In this document: positions 1 through 8,056 of the stretch, one piece after another | How positions within the stretch are numbered: the stretch's first letter is position 1 | Layout of the letters: each line of letters begins with the position of its first letter | Source of the DNA: Sporosarcina globispora | GTDB taxonomy: Bacteria; Bacillota; Bacilli; Bacillales; Cytobacillaceae | Direction: 5' to 3' | NCBI RefSeq assembly: GCF_001274725.1 | Contig: NZ_LGUF01000007.1 | Span: 3,830,090 to 3,894,089, forward strand | DNA: 64,000 bases | Notes under the pieces: generated by a model | The model's database searches: none | Told to the model about the DNA's origin: nothing | What the model saw: only the letters and a program-made list of their open reading frames with translations | Program-made: the position numbers and the translations under genes

Positions 1-56
1 CTCTCACTGTCTGCATAGGGGCCAAACGCCTGCATCGTTAATTTTAATGGCTTCAT
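1..56 (-). CDS. sbcC: SbcC exonuclease subunit, N-terminal tip only
   Basis: Only the first 18 or so codons are in the window. They read MKPLKLTMQAFGPYADSE, the typical beginning of SbcC, the SMC-like ATPase subunit of the SbcCD nuclease that processes DNA hairpins and double-strand breaks. The ATG overlaps the stop codon of the preceding sbcD gene in an ATGA arrangement, which is the usual sbcD-sbcC translational coupling. The gene continues past the left edge of the window. Confidence 0.9.
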   Translation of the reverse strand, partial: MKPLKLTMQAFGPYADSE

Positions 57-1198
57 TTCAGCGCCTCCTCCCTCAGCACTTTTTCGATCACATCGGTCAT
101 TACCTGCTGTTTATCTTCTGTAAATTCTGAAGTGGTCATTTGTTCATAGAATTGTTTAAACAGATCAAGCTCCGACTTTTTCTCTTCTTTCATCGATAGG
201 AAGGAGGTTTTTTTCTTCATATCTGTAATGGCTATCTTCCTTTCAAGATGGAGAACATTCGGGTAGACCTGTCTTAGTTTATTAATTGGATCAAGCAACG
301 CGCCTTCATCAAGAAGTGTGATTTTCAGATAGTCATCAAGATTCTGTTTTTCATAAAAGGCTGGATCCATCAGTTCTTCCAGATGCCCTTCGATCTCTCT
401 TAAGTCTTTTTTCGGCTTAAGGGAACGGGTACGCAAGTCGAATTCGCCATGTTCCTTCATTTCTATAATGGAAATAGATTTCTCCTGTTTGGCTTCGGAA
501 AAAGAATATTTTAATAGAGAACCTGAATAGCGGATCTTGTCATGCTTTATGGCATCAGGACTATGCAAATGCCCGAGTGCCGTATAAGAGAACGGATCAA
601 AGCAGCTTGAATGGACACAGCCAGACCCGCCTACAGAGAGGGTCCTCTCTGAATCGCTGGTTGCACCGCCCAGTACAAAAGCATGCCCAACAAGAACATT
701 CGGTTCATTTGGATTCAGGTACTTTTCAATTTTGCTTACAATAGACTTCATCGCATCATCATGGGAGTGCACGCGGTCATCATCAAGCAAATGCCTGACC
801 ATTCCTGGTTCAGCGTAAGGAACCAAATAGAAGTTCACACCATTGATATGTATCGGTTTAAAATCGTTCACCAGTTTTCCAGTCAGATAGAATTGGCTTT
901 GTTTATACCAGGAGCTTCCAAAGGAAAGCCTTTCAGCGCTGTCATGGTTCCCGCCTATCGCAACCACAGGTGTATTGAGATTTACATTTATTTCAAAAAG
1001 GATTTCATTCAGCAATTCTACAGCATCGGTAGGAGGAACGGACCGGTCGTATAAGTCTCCTGCAATGACGACTGCATCCGGCTTTTCTTCCTCTACCACT
1101 TTAACAAATTGATGCAAAAAATGACGCTGGTCTTTGGTCATATAGACCCCGTGGACCAGCTTGCCCAAATGCCAATCAGCGGTATGGATAAATTTCAT
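53..1198 (-). CDS. sbcD: SbcD exonuclease, nuclease subunit
   Basis: This is the Mn-dependent metallophosphoesterase subunit of the SbcCD complex, which cuts hairpins and protein-blocked DNA ends. The N-terminus has the calcineurin-like metal motifs in order: HTADWHLG, then AGDLYDR, then GNHDSAER, and later GHAFV and ALGHLH. Length (about 381 residues) is normal for the family. An upstream in-frame ATG at 1213 is possible, but the ATG at 1198 has the better ribosome binding site (GAGGGTG six bases upstream) and gives the usual MKFIHTADWHLG start. The next gene is sbcC, overlapping by four bases. The function is well supported by motifs and context. Confidence 0.95.
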   Translation of the reverse strand: MKFIHTADWHLGKLVHGVYMTKDQRHFLHQFVKVVEEEKPDAVVIAGDLYDRSVPPTDAVELLNEILFEINVNLNTPVVAIGGNHDSAERLSFGSSWYKQSQFYLTGKLVNDFKPIHINGVNFYLVPYAEPGMVRHLLDDDRVHSHDDAMKSIVSKIEKYLNPNEPNVLVGHAFVLGGATSDSERTLSVGGSGCVHSSCFDPFSYTALGHLHSPDAIKHDKIRYSGSLLKYSFSEAKQEKSISIIEMKEHGEFDLRTRSLKPKKDLREIEGHLEELMDPAFYEKQNLDDYLKITLLDEGALLDPINKLRQVYPNVLHLERKIAITDMKKKTSFLSMKEEKKSELDLFKQFYEQMTTSEFTEDKQQVMTDVIEKVLREEALK

Positions 1199-1348
1199 AA
1201 CTAACACCCTCATTTCCTTGCCTGAGATTCTTTCTGTAATGTTACCATTATAACAAAACAGAAAATGGCAGTGGCTCAGTAAAATTTAACAGAACACTTG
1301 TTCCGATTATATCAGAAAATTTTTCCATAACATAGTATTAATCAAAAA

Positions 1349-1376
1349 GAAAAAAAGAGCCCTAAAAGGCTCTTTC
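1349..1376 (-). terminator. Rho-independent terminator after the NhaC-family gene
   Basis: On the minus strand AAAGAGCC and GGGCTCTTT form a stem around a short loop, followed by a long T run. It lies just past the stop codon at 1382. Confidence 0.85.
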
Positions 1377-1381
1377 GCACG

Positions 1382-2662
1382 TTAGTTTTTCAACTTAGGA
1401 AAGTTGATCAAAATGGCAATAACACCGCAAATGCCAATTAATATTGGATAAATAGAGTATGCCATGATGCTTACCGGTGAAATGGCAGCGAGGCCCGAAG
1501 CTGCGAGCATCTGTGCCCCATAAGGGATTGTCCCTTGTACAAAACAGGCAAATATATCAAGGATACTTGCAGATTTACGCGGGTCAATCTCATATTGATC
1601 AGCAATCTTTTTTGCTAGCGGCCCTGCAATAATGATGGCAATTGTGTTGTTGGCTGTAGATAAATTTGTCAGAGAGACAAGAGACGCTATACCAAATTCG
1701 GCTCCCCTGCGGGTTTTTATCTTGCTTGTAGCCAAGTGAAGCAAATAATCAATCCCGCCATTAAATCGGATGATTTCAACAACTCCTCCAATAAGGATTG
1801 CAATTATCGCCAGTGTTTGCATGCTTGCCATTCCTTCAGCAATCATCTGCAGGAATGAAACAAAAGTATAGCTGCCGTCTGCGATTCCGATCATGCCTGC
1901 AAGCAGGATACCCCCGCTTAGCACAAGAATGACATTCATGCCAATTAAAGCTGCAGCCAATACGCCCAAATAAGGAACTACTTTCAGAAGGCTGTAATCC
2001 CCGCTGCTTACCACACTTTCCTGGCCTGCTGTTAATATCCCGAGGATTAGGGCTGTAAGCAATGCTGCAGGCAGGACGATTAAGAAATTCACACGGAATT
2101 TATCAGTCATTTTCGTTCCTTGAGTCCTGACCGCTGCAATCGTCGTATCAGAAATGACAGAAAGATTATCCCCGAACATGGCGCCGCCTATTATTGCTGC
2201 CATGGCCAATGCGACTGATATATCAGTCTCTGCAGAAAGGGCTATACCAATTGGAGCGAGAGCTACAACTGTCCCCATGGAAGTTCCCATTGATAAAGAA
2301 ATAAAGCATGCAATAATAAAAATTCCGACCATAAGCAAATTTTGCGGGATAAGAGAGAGTGCAAGGTTCACAGTGGAATCAACTGCACCCATTCCTTTAG
2401 CCGTTCCAGAAAATGCCCCTGCCAGGATAAAAATAATAGCCATTAATATAATATCAGGATGTCCGGCCCCTTTTGTGAATATCTCCACTTTTTCCATCAA
2501 TGGCTTTCTTTTGTTCATTGCGAGTGCAATTCCGGCTGTAACAGCTACAATAACAATGATTGGAATGCTATTAAAATCTCCTGTTGCAATGCCGCTTCCA
2601 ATAAAAATAAGAAGGAAAGCTAATAGCGGCAGTAACGCCCAAGGATTTCCCATATTTTTCAT
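1382..2662 (-). CDS. NhaC-family transporter, probable methionine transporter (MetT type)
   Basis: This 426-residue polytopic membrane protein has about ten to twelve hydrophobic segments and resembles the NhaC/ion-transporter superfamily (for example the conserved stretch GGAMFGDNLSVISDTTIA near residue 160). Sequence alone would suggest Na+/H+ antiport. The upstream SAM-I riboswitch argues for a role in methionine supply instead. NhaC-type proteins under S-box control have been proposed in comparative genomics as methionine transporters (MetT), and that is the more likely job here. The ATG has a strong AGGAGAGGAG ribosome binding site. It is transcribed alone and ends in a terminator. Family assignment is firm; the substrate is inferred from the riboswitch. 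Confidence 0.85.
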   Translation of the reverse strand: MKNMGNPWALLPLLAFLLIFIGSGIATGDFNSIPIIVIVAVTAGIALAMNKRKPLMEKVEIFTKGAGHPDIILMAIIFILAGAFSGTAKGMGAVDSTVNLALSLIPQNLLMVGIFIIACFISLSMGTSMGTVVALAPIGIALSAETDISVALAMAAIIGGAMFGDNLSVISDTTIAAVRTQGTKMTDKFRVNFLIVLPAALLTALILGILTAGQESVVSSGDYSLLKVVPYLGVLAAALIGMNVILVLSGGILLAGMIGIADGSYTFVSFLQMIAEGMASMQTLAIIAILIGGVVEIIRFNGGIDYLLHLATSKIKTRRGAEFGIASLVSLTNLSTANNTIAIIIAGPLAKKIADQYEIDPRKSASILDIFACFVQGTIPYGAQMLAASGLAAISPVSIMAYSIYPILIGICGVIAILINFPKLKN

Positions 2663-2694
2663 AAAATTCTCCTCTCCTAATTTTCACAGCAAAA

Positions 2695-2749
2695 TAAAAA
2701 GACCCCTTCAATTAAGAAGAGATCTTGATCTATCAATCGTTCTCTTCTT
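2695..2749 (-). terminator. Expression-platform terminator of the SAM riboswitch
   Basis: On the minus strand AAGAAGAGA pairs with TCTCTTCTT across an 18-base loop, followed by a GAAGGGGTC stretch and a T-rich run just before the ribosome binding site. The 5' arm touches the closing stem of the aptamer, so ligand binding can decide between terminator and antiterminator. Confidence 0.75.
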
Positions 2750-2848
2750 ATCTGCCAAGCACATATGCTTGCTGGATTTGGCACAGCGCTCCATAGAGCC
2801 CGCTGCCGAGACATCTTCGGGCCAGTCCCTCCGTCTCTCTTGATAAGC
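2747..2848 (-). promoter_or_regulatory. SAM-I (S-box) riboswitch aptamer
   Basis: Read on the minus strand this has the hallmark S-box pieces in order: CTTATCAAGAGAG, then CGGAGGGACTGGCCC, then GATGTCTCGGCAGC, a variable arm, GTGCCAAATCC, and the closing strand AGATAAG that pairs with the first CTTATC. It sits directly upstream of the NhaC-family gene with a terminator between. High S-adenosylmethionine should turn the gene off. A short open frame over this region is an accident of the RNA element. Confidence 0.95.
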
Positions 2849-2980
2849 AAATCATATGAAATTATTCTGAAATAACTCACGTTTGAAAATTATACAGGAA
2901 ACTGGCGAAACTTCAAGCCTTTTTTGTTGTTACTTAAAGATTTGTTATAATAATATTTTGCCAAAAGGGAAATTTAATAG

Positions 2981-3016
2981 AAAAAATAAAACAACCTGAC
3001 CAAAATGGCCAGGCTG
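2981..3016 (-). terminator. Terminator of the cold shock gene
   Basis: On the minus strand CCTGGCC and GGTCAGG flank a five-base loop and are followed by TTGTTTTATTTTTT. It lies just past the stop of the cold shock gene. Confidence 0.85.
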
Positions 3017-3036
3017 TTTTTGTATGGGTCTGTCGA

Positions 3037-3237
3037 TTATAGTTTAGTTACGTTAGCTGCTTGTGGTCCGCGTGCACCTTCAACAACTTCGAAAGAAACT
3101 TCTTGGCCTTCTTCTAAAGATTTGAAACCTTCAGATTGGATAGCAGAGTAATGTACGAATACGTCGTTTCCGTCTTCACCTTCGATGAATCCGAAACCTT
3201 TTTCAGCATTGAACCATTTTACTTTACCGTTTTTCAT
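3037..3237 (-). CDS. csp: CspA/CspB-family cold shock protein
   Basis: A 66-residue single-stranded nucleic-acid-binding protein of the cold shock domain family, acting as an RNA chaperone in the cytoplasm. RNP1 (KGFGFIEG) and RNP2 (VFVHYSAI) are intact, and the aromatic residues W8, F15, F17, F27 and H29 that stack on bases are present. Length and sequence match the Bacillus CspB/CspD group closely. The ATG is preceded by AGGAGG. A long AT-rich leader upstream fits cold-responsive translation control. It is a single-gene unit with its own terminator. Confidence 0.97.
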   Translation of the reverse strand: MKNGKVKWFNAEKGFGFIEGEDGNDVFVHYSAIQSEGFKSLEEGQEVSFEVVEGARGPQAANVTKL

Positions 3238-3420
3238 GAAAAAAATCCTCCTATTGGCTAGAAAAAGCCATGTGTAAATTCACCATATACACGCTTATAA
3301 CTTTACGTTCATTACTCATCCAGACCATTGCCTAACGGTTGAAAAAGCAGCTAGCAAAATATAACACGATGCATAACGGCTGATTCAAATTTAGCACTTA
3401 TAGGAAGGAATGTCAACTAT
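3238..3420 (-). promoter_or_regulatory. Long 5' leader of the cold shock gene
   Basis: About 180-300 bases separate the csp start from any other gene. The transcript-sense sequence contains a small stem (GGCT, TTTTTCT loop, AGCC) just before the AGGAGG ribosome binding site. Long structured leaders are known for cspA-type genes, where they act as temperature-sensitive elements. That this leader does the same is inferred; the exact start point is not determined. Confidence 0.4.
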
Positions 3421-3548
3421 ACGCATGCTTGCAAATGACCGTTTTCAAACTATTTTGTTAATAAATTTCAATTTTAGAGACAAGCTGACAAACAAGTTAT
3501 TGATAGCTTTCATAATATATTAAAAACAGGTTAACGGGGGTGAATGCT

Positions 3549-3818
3549 ATGAACTTATTGGATTTCTTAAACCAGAATTATTACATGCTGGTTCCTGCCT
3601 TATGGGTGATTGGGTATGCGCTGAAACAGACTCCAAAAGTGCCTGATTGGTCCATCGTATGGATTCTTGTGATCATTTCAGTTTTCGCTGGCAGCCTTGC
3701 ATTTGGTTTTTCGTTCGATGGGCTTCTAAACGGAATTGTTGCGGCAGGTGTTGCTGTGCTCGGACATCAAATGATTAAACAGACAATAGCAGGTGCATAC
3801 AGCAATAAAAAGAAATAG
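3549..3818 (+). CDS. Small holin-like membrane protein
   Basis: About 89 residues with three hydrophobic segments and a basic, lysine-rich C-terminal tail (YSNKKK). It resembles the small phage holin family typified by Hol44 (holin superfamily V), which form membrane lesions for endolysin release. No endolysin or other phage gene lies beside it, so it is either a domesticated chromosomal holin or a holin-like protein with another role. The start at 3549 was preferred over GTG at 3540 because GGGGGTG sits at proper spacing. A shared terminator follows. Confidence 0.65.
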   Translation: MNLLDFLNQNYYMLVPALWVIGYALKQTPKVPDWSIVWILVIISVFAGSLAFGFSFDGLLNGIVAAGVAVLGHQMIKQTIAGAYSNKKK

Positions 3819-3826
3819 ATCATATC

Positions 3827-3860
3827 AAAAAAGTTCAACCCAATTGGGCTGAACTTTTTT
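3827..3860. terminator. Bidirectional terminator
   Basis: AAAAAAGTTCAACCC and GGGCTGAACTTTTTT form a near-perfect stem with A and T runs on both sides. It separates the convergent holin-like gene and the DnaD-like gene and can serve both. Confidence 0.9.
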
Positions 3861-4185
3861 ATTTTAAGCCTGCTAAGACTTTTTCGATATCTTCATCTGT
3901 CATTTCCATGGCTTTTGCAAAACTGTAAACATGATTCGATGCCCAGTAATCATAAAGCCTTGCCAGGTCATTTCGGTCATATACTTTATTGGCAAAAGTG
4001 CTGAAAAAATATACGAGCAGGACATTTACGACATTTGGCGGCAGCTGTTTTCTGCTTGCAAGCGTACCCAAGGCGATTTTTTCCAGCCCTCTGATATTGC
4101 CGCCTGTTATATTTTCAACCATTATAAGCGGGGTAGCAGTTTCACACTTTTGCACAAAGTCAGGATCATTTAATGAATTTATCAT
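3859..4185 (-). CDS. Small protein resembling the DnaB/DnaD replication-initiation domain
   Basis: About 108 residues from the ATG at 4185, which has AGGGGAG at good spacing; an extended frame upstream lacks a ribosome binding site. The C-terminal two thirds resembles the DnaD-like (DnaB_2) domain: a KQLPPNVVNVLLVYFF helix, then LARLYDYWASNHVYSFAKAME, with the conserved aromatic, Trp and Ala-Met-Glu positions of the domain. Full-length DnaD is more than twice as long and has an N-terminal winged helix, missing here. It may be a free-standing DnaD-like domain with unknown partner. No operon partner is visible. Confidence 0.6.
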   Translation of the reverse strand: MINSLNDPDFVQKCETATPLIMVENITGGNIRGLEKIALGTLASRKQLPPNVVNVLLVYFFSTFANKVYDRNDLARLYDYWASNHVYSFAKAMEMTDEDIEKVLAGLK

Positions 4186-4313
4186 AAGTATCTCCCCTCT
4201 AATACTTCTATTTATACACATTTGGAGGAGATCAATAAACCCTTTTGGGTATGTTGTATCAAAAATGATATAAATATCCAAAATATGTTAAATAACTGTT
4301 ACTTGCTATTTGT

Positions 4314-5069
4314 TTAACCGCGAATGAACCCTCCTTCCGAATGAATCACCTGCCCTGTTATCCACCTTGAATCCTCACCTGCCAGAAATGCTGCCAGGTT
4401 GGCTGTATCTTCGGGCTGGCCAATTCTGCCGCCAGGAAATTTAGGCAAAAGGAAATTTCTTATATCCTCATTCATCCATGTTGAGTCAGTAGGACCAGGG
4501 TTAATCGCATTAGCGGTTATTCCTAAATGAGCAATTTCTGTTGCCAGCGATCTGGTAAATGACGTAATTGCGGCTTTAGTAGAAGCATAGGCCAATTCAC
4601 CTGGCATAGGTCCCAGCTCTTGTCCGGAAGTCATATTGATTATTCGTCCGTAAGGCAAATTCCATTCGGGAAATCTTTTAGCGAATTCTGTACACAAAAG
4701 AAATACGGCTCTCATATTAACCGCATAATGTTCGTCCATTGTTTTTGCATCAAACTCAAGATAACCATCTCTGGTCGAATGAGCTGCATTATTAACGAGG
4801 ACCATCGGCTTTCCAACTGTCAATGCAGCAGATTCCAGCACCTCTTCTGCTGATTGTACGTCCGATAAGTCAACTTCCAAACCTTTGCATGCAACCCCGA
4901 TTCCCGATATTTCCTTGCTGAATACTTTTTCCCAATGGGGTTCAGAATCCAAATAAGTAAAAAATATATTAAAATTTTGACTGGCTAACTTTCTGCAAAT
5001 AGCAGCCCCGATCCCTCTATGGCTGCTGACGCCTGTAACAATTACAGCTTTATTCTGTTGATTTTTCAT
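4314..5069 (-). CDS. SDR-family oxidoreductase (3-oxoacyl-ACP reductase-like)
   Basis: A 251-residue classical short-chain dehydrogenase. It has the nucleotide-binding TGVSSHRGIGAAI (TGxxxxxGIG) near residue 12, LVNNAAH in place of NNAG near residue 90, a catalytic YASTKAA (YxxxK) near residue 160 and the NPGPTDS stretch near 195. This indicates an NAD(P)-dependent alcohol/ketone reductase of the FabG-like group; the substrate cannot be told. The start is the ATG at 5069 after a GGAGGG site. Upstream is a terminator-like hairpin (5129-5159), so the gene may have an attenuated leader. Confidence 0.85.
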   Translation of the reverse strand: MKNQQNKAVIVTGVSSHRGIGAAICRKLASQNFNIFFTYLDSEPHWEKVFSKEISGIGVACKGLEVDLSDVQSAEEVLESAALTVGKPMVLVNNAAHSTRDGYLEFDAKTMDEHYAVNMRAVFLLCTEFAKRFPEWNLPYGRIINMTSGQELGPMPGELAYASTKAAITSFTRSLATEIAHLGITANAINPGPTDSTWMNEDIRNFLLPKFPGGRIGQPEDTANLAAFLAGEDSRWITGQVIHSEGGFIRG

Positions 5070-5128
5070 TCAGCGTTCCCTCCATTTAGGGCCTGCTGCG
5101 GCTAGCCTGGAGATAATTGTTTTCCAGT

Positions 5129-5159
5129 AAAAAAGCAGATACACAACAAGGTATCTGCT
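5129..5159 (-). terminator. Terminator-like hairpin in the leader of the SDR gene
   Basis: On the minus strand AGCAGATAC and GTATCTGCT make a nine-base-pair stem followed by TTTTTT. It precedes the SDR gene by about 60 bases and follows no obvious gene, so it could be an attenuator. Just upstream (5171-5182) the transcript has TGTGGAATCGCG, ten of twelve matches to a T-box core, but I did not find a convincing stem I or specifier loop. Confidence 0.55.
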
Positions 5160-5406
5160 CATTCATGGTTCGCGATTCCACAGCAAGCATTCCTTGTTTC
5201 ATCATTTTTTTATAGACAGACCTATCCCCATAATATGAGATAGCTTTTCTATTTAAGCATAAAATGATTACAAGTACTGCCACATAGTAGAATCTCAATT
5301 CCCTTCCGTTTATCTCCTGATTTGAGCATATATGCAAAAACAGTTAAAAGCAACATAATCTTTAAAGAATACAATGGCTAGTTTTCCATAGTGCTAAACC
5401 TTAATG

Positions 5407-5556
5407 CTATTTTGTTTCCCTGTGCAGGGTATGTTTTTTTAGCCTTGGTGAGTATTTCATTAATTCAATTCTATCAGGATTATTTCTTTTATTTTTGGTT
5501 GTGATATAGTTTCGATCTCCTGTTTCTGTGCATGTTAAAGTAATTTTCACTCTCAT
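5407..5556 (-). CDS. rpmG: Ribosomal protein L33, zinc-independent paralogue
   Basis: A 49-residue protein starting [20 protein letters not shown] and ending [11 protein letters not shown], a clear L33. Zinc-binding L33 forms carry two CxxC pairs; this one keeps a single Cys (C9), so it is the zinc-free (C minus) form that replaces the zinc form when zinc is scarce. Its ATG overlaps the stop of the upstream COG0523 GTPase in an ATGA junction, so the two are translationally coupled. The operon starts behind Zur-box sites. All of this fits a Zur-regulated zinc-sparing unit. Confidence 0.93.
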   Translation of the reverse strand: MRVKITLTCTETGDRNYITTKNKRNNPDRIELMKYSPRLKKHTLHRETK

Positions 5557-6755
5557 TTTATTTCCTCCATAAAATTTAAATTAAATGCTGGCAGCCGATC
5601 AGCCAGCCTGCTCCAGTCTGAACTCATCTCGTTGTCCGTTAGTAAACAGACATCCAGACTTGATTCAACCTCTTCATGTTTCATGTCCAATCCAATGAAG
5701 ACAAGTTCTGTCATCCTGTCTCCAAAATTTTCATCCCATCTATCAAGCAGTTCTGGTTCTTCTTTTAAAATTTCTTCTCTTTCTATCTCCGGAAGGGCCG
5801 CAATCCATGCACCAGCACCTTGCAGTGTTATGGACGGACCAGCCTGAGACAGGAGACCGGCCATGTCATTGCGGGACGCCAGCCAGAAAAAGCCTTTGGC
5901 TCTCACAATATCTACAGGGAAATCCTCTAACCATTGCCTAAATCTTTCTGGATGGAATGGCCTTATTCTTCTATATACAAAGGATGAAATTCCATATTCT
6001 TCAGTTTCAGGTGTATGTTCCTCATTAAGCTCCTTAATCCAGCCTGCACCCTGGCTCGCCATTTCAAAATCAAATAAGCCAGTACCAAGAATTTGTTTGG
6101 ATTCAACCTCTGAATTTACAGCTTTAATAATTTTTGCATCAGGGTTTAATTTCTCTAATACAGCTTTAAGTTCATCAGCACTTTCTGAATCAACCAGATC
6201 CAGTTTGTTCAGCACCAGAACATTCGCGAATTCAATCTGGTCAATTAATAAGTCAACAACTTCCCGAGTATCGCTTTCATCTGTGCCCTGTTTGCGGTCC
6301 AGCAGAGTTTCTCCGGAAGCAAAGTCATGCCAAAATCGATTTGCATCGACAACTGTAACCATCGTATCAAGCATGCACCTTTCGGAAAGATTAATCCCCA
6401 TACTTTCATCCATATAAGTAAAAGTTTGCGCAATTGGAATTGGTTCGGAGATACCGGAAGATTCAATCAGGATATAATCGATTTCCCCCTCGATCACCAG
6501 CCTTTCAACTTCTATCATCAAGTCTTCCCTTAGAGTACAGCAGATGCAGCCATTTTGAAGCTCAACGAGTTTTTCATCAGTTCTTGAGAAACCGCCTTTT
6601 TTTACCATGGATGCATCAATATTAACTTCACTCATGTCATTTACAATGACAGCAATTTTGTTATTGCTGCGATTATGTAAGATGTGGTTCAGCAGCGTTG
6701 TCTTCCCTGAACCTAAATAGCCACTCAGTACAGTGACAGGTATCTTCTTTGTCAT
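5553..6755 (-). CDS. COG0523 (CobW/G3E-type) GTPase, zinc metallochaperone (ZagA/YciC-like)
   Basis: A 400-residue G3E GTPase. The Walker A motif [11 protein letters not shown] is at residues 12-22, the metal-binding CxCC motif (C70, C72, C73) follows, the guanine-specificity NKLD lies near residue 180 and the CobW C-terminal domain is present. Bacillus homologues (YciC/ZagA) are Zur-repressed and deliver zinc to essential enzymes during starvation. Zur-box matches upstream and the coupled zinc-free L33 gene support that role. Start is ATG at 6755 after an AGGGAGAG site. Alternative metal specificities (Co, Fe) exist in the family but are less likely given the operator. Confidence 0.92.
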   Translation of the reverse strand: MTKKIPVTVLSGYLGSGKTTLLNHILHNRSNNKIAVIVNDMSEVNIDASMVKKGGFSRTDEKLVELQNGCICCTLREDLMIEVERLVIEGEIDYILIESSGISEPIPIAQTFTYMDESMGINLSERCMLDTMVTVVDANRFWHDFASGETLLDRKQGTDESDTREVVDLLIDQIEFANVLVLNKLDLVDSESADELKAVLEKLNPDAKIIKAVNSEVESKQILGTGLFDFEMASQGAGWIKELNEEHTPETEEYGISSFVYRRIRPFHPERFRQWLEDFPVDIVRAKGFFWLASRNDMAGLLSQAGPSITLQGAGAWIAALPEIEREEILKEEPELLDRWDENFGDRMTELVFIGLDMKHEEVESSLDVCLLTDNEMSSDWSRLADRLPAFNLNFMEEIK

Positions 6756-6777
6756 GAATTTCTCTCCCTTTTAGGAT

Positions 6778-6798
6778 AAATAGTATTCATTACGATTT
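6778..6798. promoter_or_regulatory. Zur box 1, proximal to the GTPase gene
   Basis: On the minus strand the site reads AAATCGTAAT, one base, AATACTATTT. It differs from the Bacillus Zur consensus (AAATCGTAAT N ATTACGATTT) at two positions, all in one half. It lies 23 bases upstream of the GTPase start. Confidence 0.75.
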
Positions 6799-6868
6799 AT
6801 TATTGATAAGTAACCTTTTTTCTTGACTAGTTCCTGTATTAACTCGAGAATAGCGCTCAGATTTACAC

Positions 6869-6889
6869 AAATCGTAATTTTTACGATTT
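6869..6889. promoter_or_regulatory. Zur box 2, near-perfect palindrome
   Basis: AAATCGTAAT, one T, then TTTACGATTT: a match to the Bacillus Zur consensus with one deviation, centred in the 298-base gap between the divergent zinc genes. The best of the three sites, probably controlling the leftward promoter. Confidence 0.88.
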
Positions 6890-7014
6890 AAATCATATTA
6901 AAATTATCTTACGATTGCAAGGAGAAATCTTAAAATTTTTTATCCTTCGATTCTCCTATCCTCTCAAAATGCTCATAATCCCATTTACAACTTCATAAAA
7001 TTAATATAGAGTAT

Positions 7015-7035
7015 AAAACGAAATCATTACGATTT
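7015..7035. promoter_or_regulatory. Zur box 3, proximal to the permease gene
   Basis: Read on the minus strand: AAATCGTAAT, G, ATTTCGTTTT, with two mismatches in the second half. It lies 18 bases before the permease start and overlaps where its promoter or start point should be. Confidence 0.75.
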
Positions 7036-7053
7036 TTAAATAAGGAGGAGACT

Positions 7054-8046
7054 ATGAACAGAGTTTTTCGCAGCCATATCATTGATATCACGGGCATTAT
7101 TTTGATAGCCATTCTGGTATATTTCATATCTTTCAGCTCTGGCTTAGCTTTATCTTTTGATATCCCCCCTTCACTATTAAATTTGAATGTTATCTTTATC
7201 AGCATTCTAATAGAAGCATTGCCTTTTGTCCTGATAGGTGTGCTGATTGCAGGGTTTATCCAAATATTCATTACAGAAGACCATATAAAAAGGTGGATTC
7301 CGAAAAATAGAACGGCTGCTGTTATCATGAGCTGTGTTGCAGGCGCCCTTTTTCCTGCGTGTGAATGCGGAATTGTCCCCATCATCCGACGCCTCATGTC
7401 CAAGGGGGTTCCAGTATATGCAGCAATTGGCTTTATGCTGACAGGACCCCTGATTAATCCCATCGTCATTGCTTCTACATACATGGCTTTTGGAAACGAT
7501 TTTGAAATGGCGGGCTTAAGAATGGGTCTGGGATTCCTAATTGCCATTATAGTTGCCTTTAGCGTTAGCATTATCTTTAAGTCCGGGCAATTGAAGGAAA
7601 GTATCCACTTATCCCACAGCAGTGAAAACAATCGTTCTTTCCTGGACAGGATTTGGTCGATGCTGACTCATTCAATCGATGAATTTTTTGACATGGCCAA
7701 ATATTTAATTATTGGTGCTTTATTAGCTTCCATTGTACAAGTCTATATGCCTGCAAAAACATTTCTGCAAAGTGCCGATAATCCGGTAGTATCCTTGCTT
7801 ATCATGATGGGCTTTGCCTATGTTTTGTCACTATGCTCCGAGGCCGACGCTTTTATCGGTGCTTCATTCAGCAGCATATTTCCTAAGTCTTCTATACTGG
7901 GGTTTTTGATCTTCGGTCCGATGATCGATTTTAAAAATACAATCATGATGCTTAGTGTGTTTCGGATGAAGTTTGTTCTTGGGGTATTAGCTCTGACTGC
8001 TTCCGTTGTCTTTTTCACGCTGCTTCTTTTACAGAATTTCATATAG
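7054..8046 (+). CDS. Permease of the COG0701/DUF318 family, zinc-starvation induced
   Basis: A 330-residue membrane protein with about eight hydrophobic helices in two halves and a central loop. The family-typical motif FPACECGIVPIIRRL lies near residue 105 and a second conserved SEADAFIGASF near residue 270. COG0701 permeases are often paired with a TIGR03943 subunit (YcgR/YcgQ in Bacillus subtilis), as here. The start follows AGGAGGAG. A Zur-type box directly upstream suggests induction by zinc limitation and a part in metal acquisition. The transported substrate is not proven for the family; a Cys/Glu-containing motif could bind metal. Confidence 0.85.
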   Translation: MNRVFRSHIIDITGIILIAILVYFISFSSGLALSFDIPPSLLNLNVIFISILIEALPFVLIGVLIAGFIQIFITEDHIKRWIPKNRTAAVIMSCVAGALFPACECGIVPIIRRLMSKGVPVYAAIGFMLTGPLINPIVIASTYMAFGNDFEMAGLRMGLGFLIAIIVAFSVSIIFKSGQLKESIHLSHSSENNRSFLDRIWSMLTHSIDEFFDMAKYLIIGALLASIVQVYMPAKTFLQSADNPVVSLLIMMGFAYVLSLCSEADAFIGASFSSIFPKSSILGFLIFGPMIDFKNTIMMLSVFRMKFVLGVLALTASVVFFTLLLLQNFI

Positions 8047-8056
8047 GAGGATTGCT

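Noticed and set aside
2677..2880. A 67-codon minus-strand open frame upstream of the NhaC-family gene
   Set aside because: It lies entirely over the SAM-I riboswitch and its terminator; the conserved bases are explained by RNA structure and not by coding.
5086..5337. An 83-codon minus-strand open frame before the SDR gene
   Set aside because: It runs through a terminator hairpin, has no good start site and resembles nothing known.
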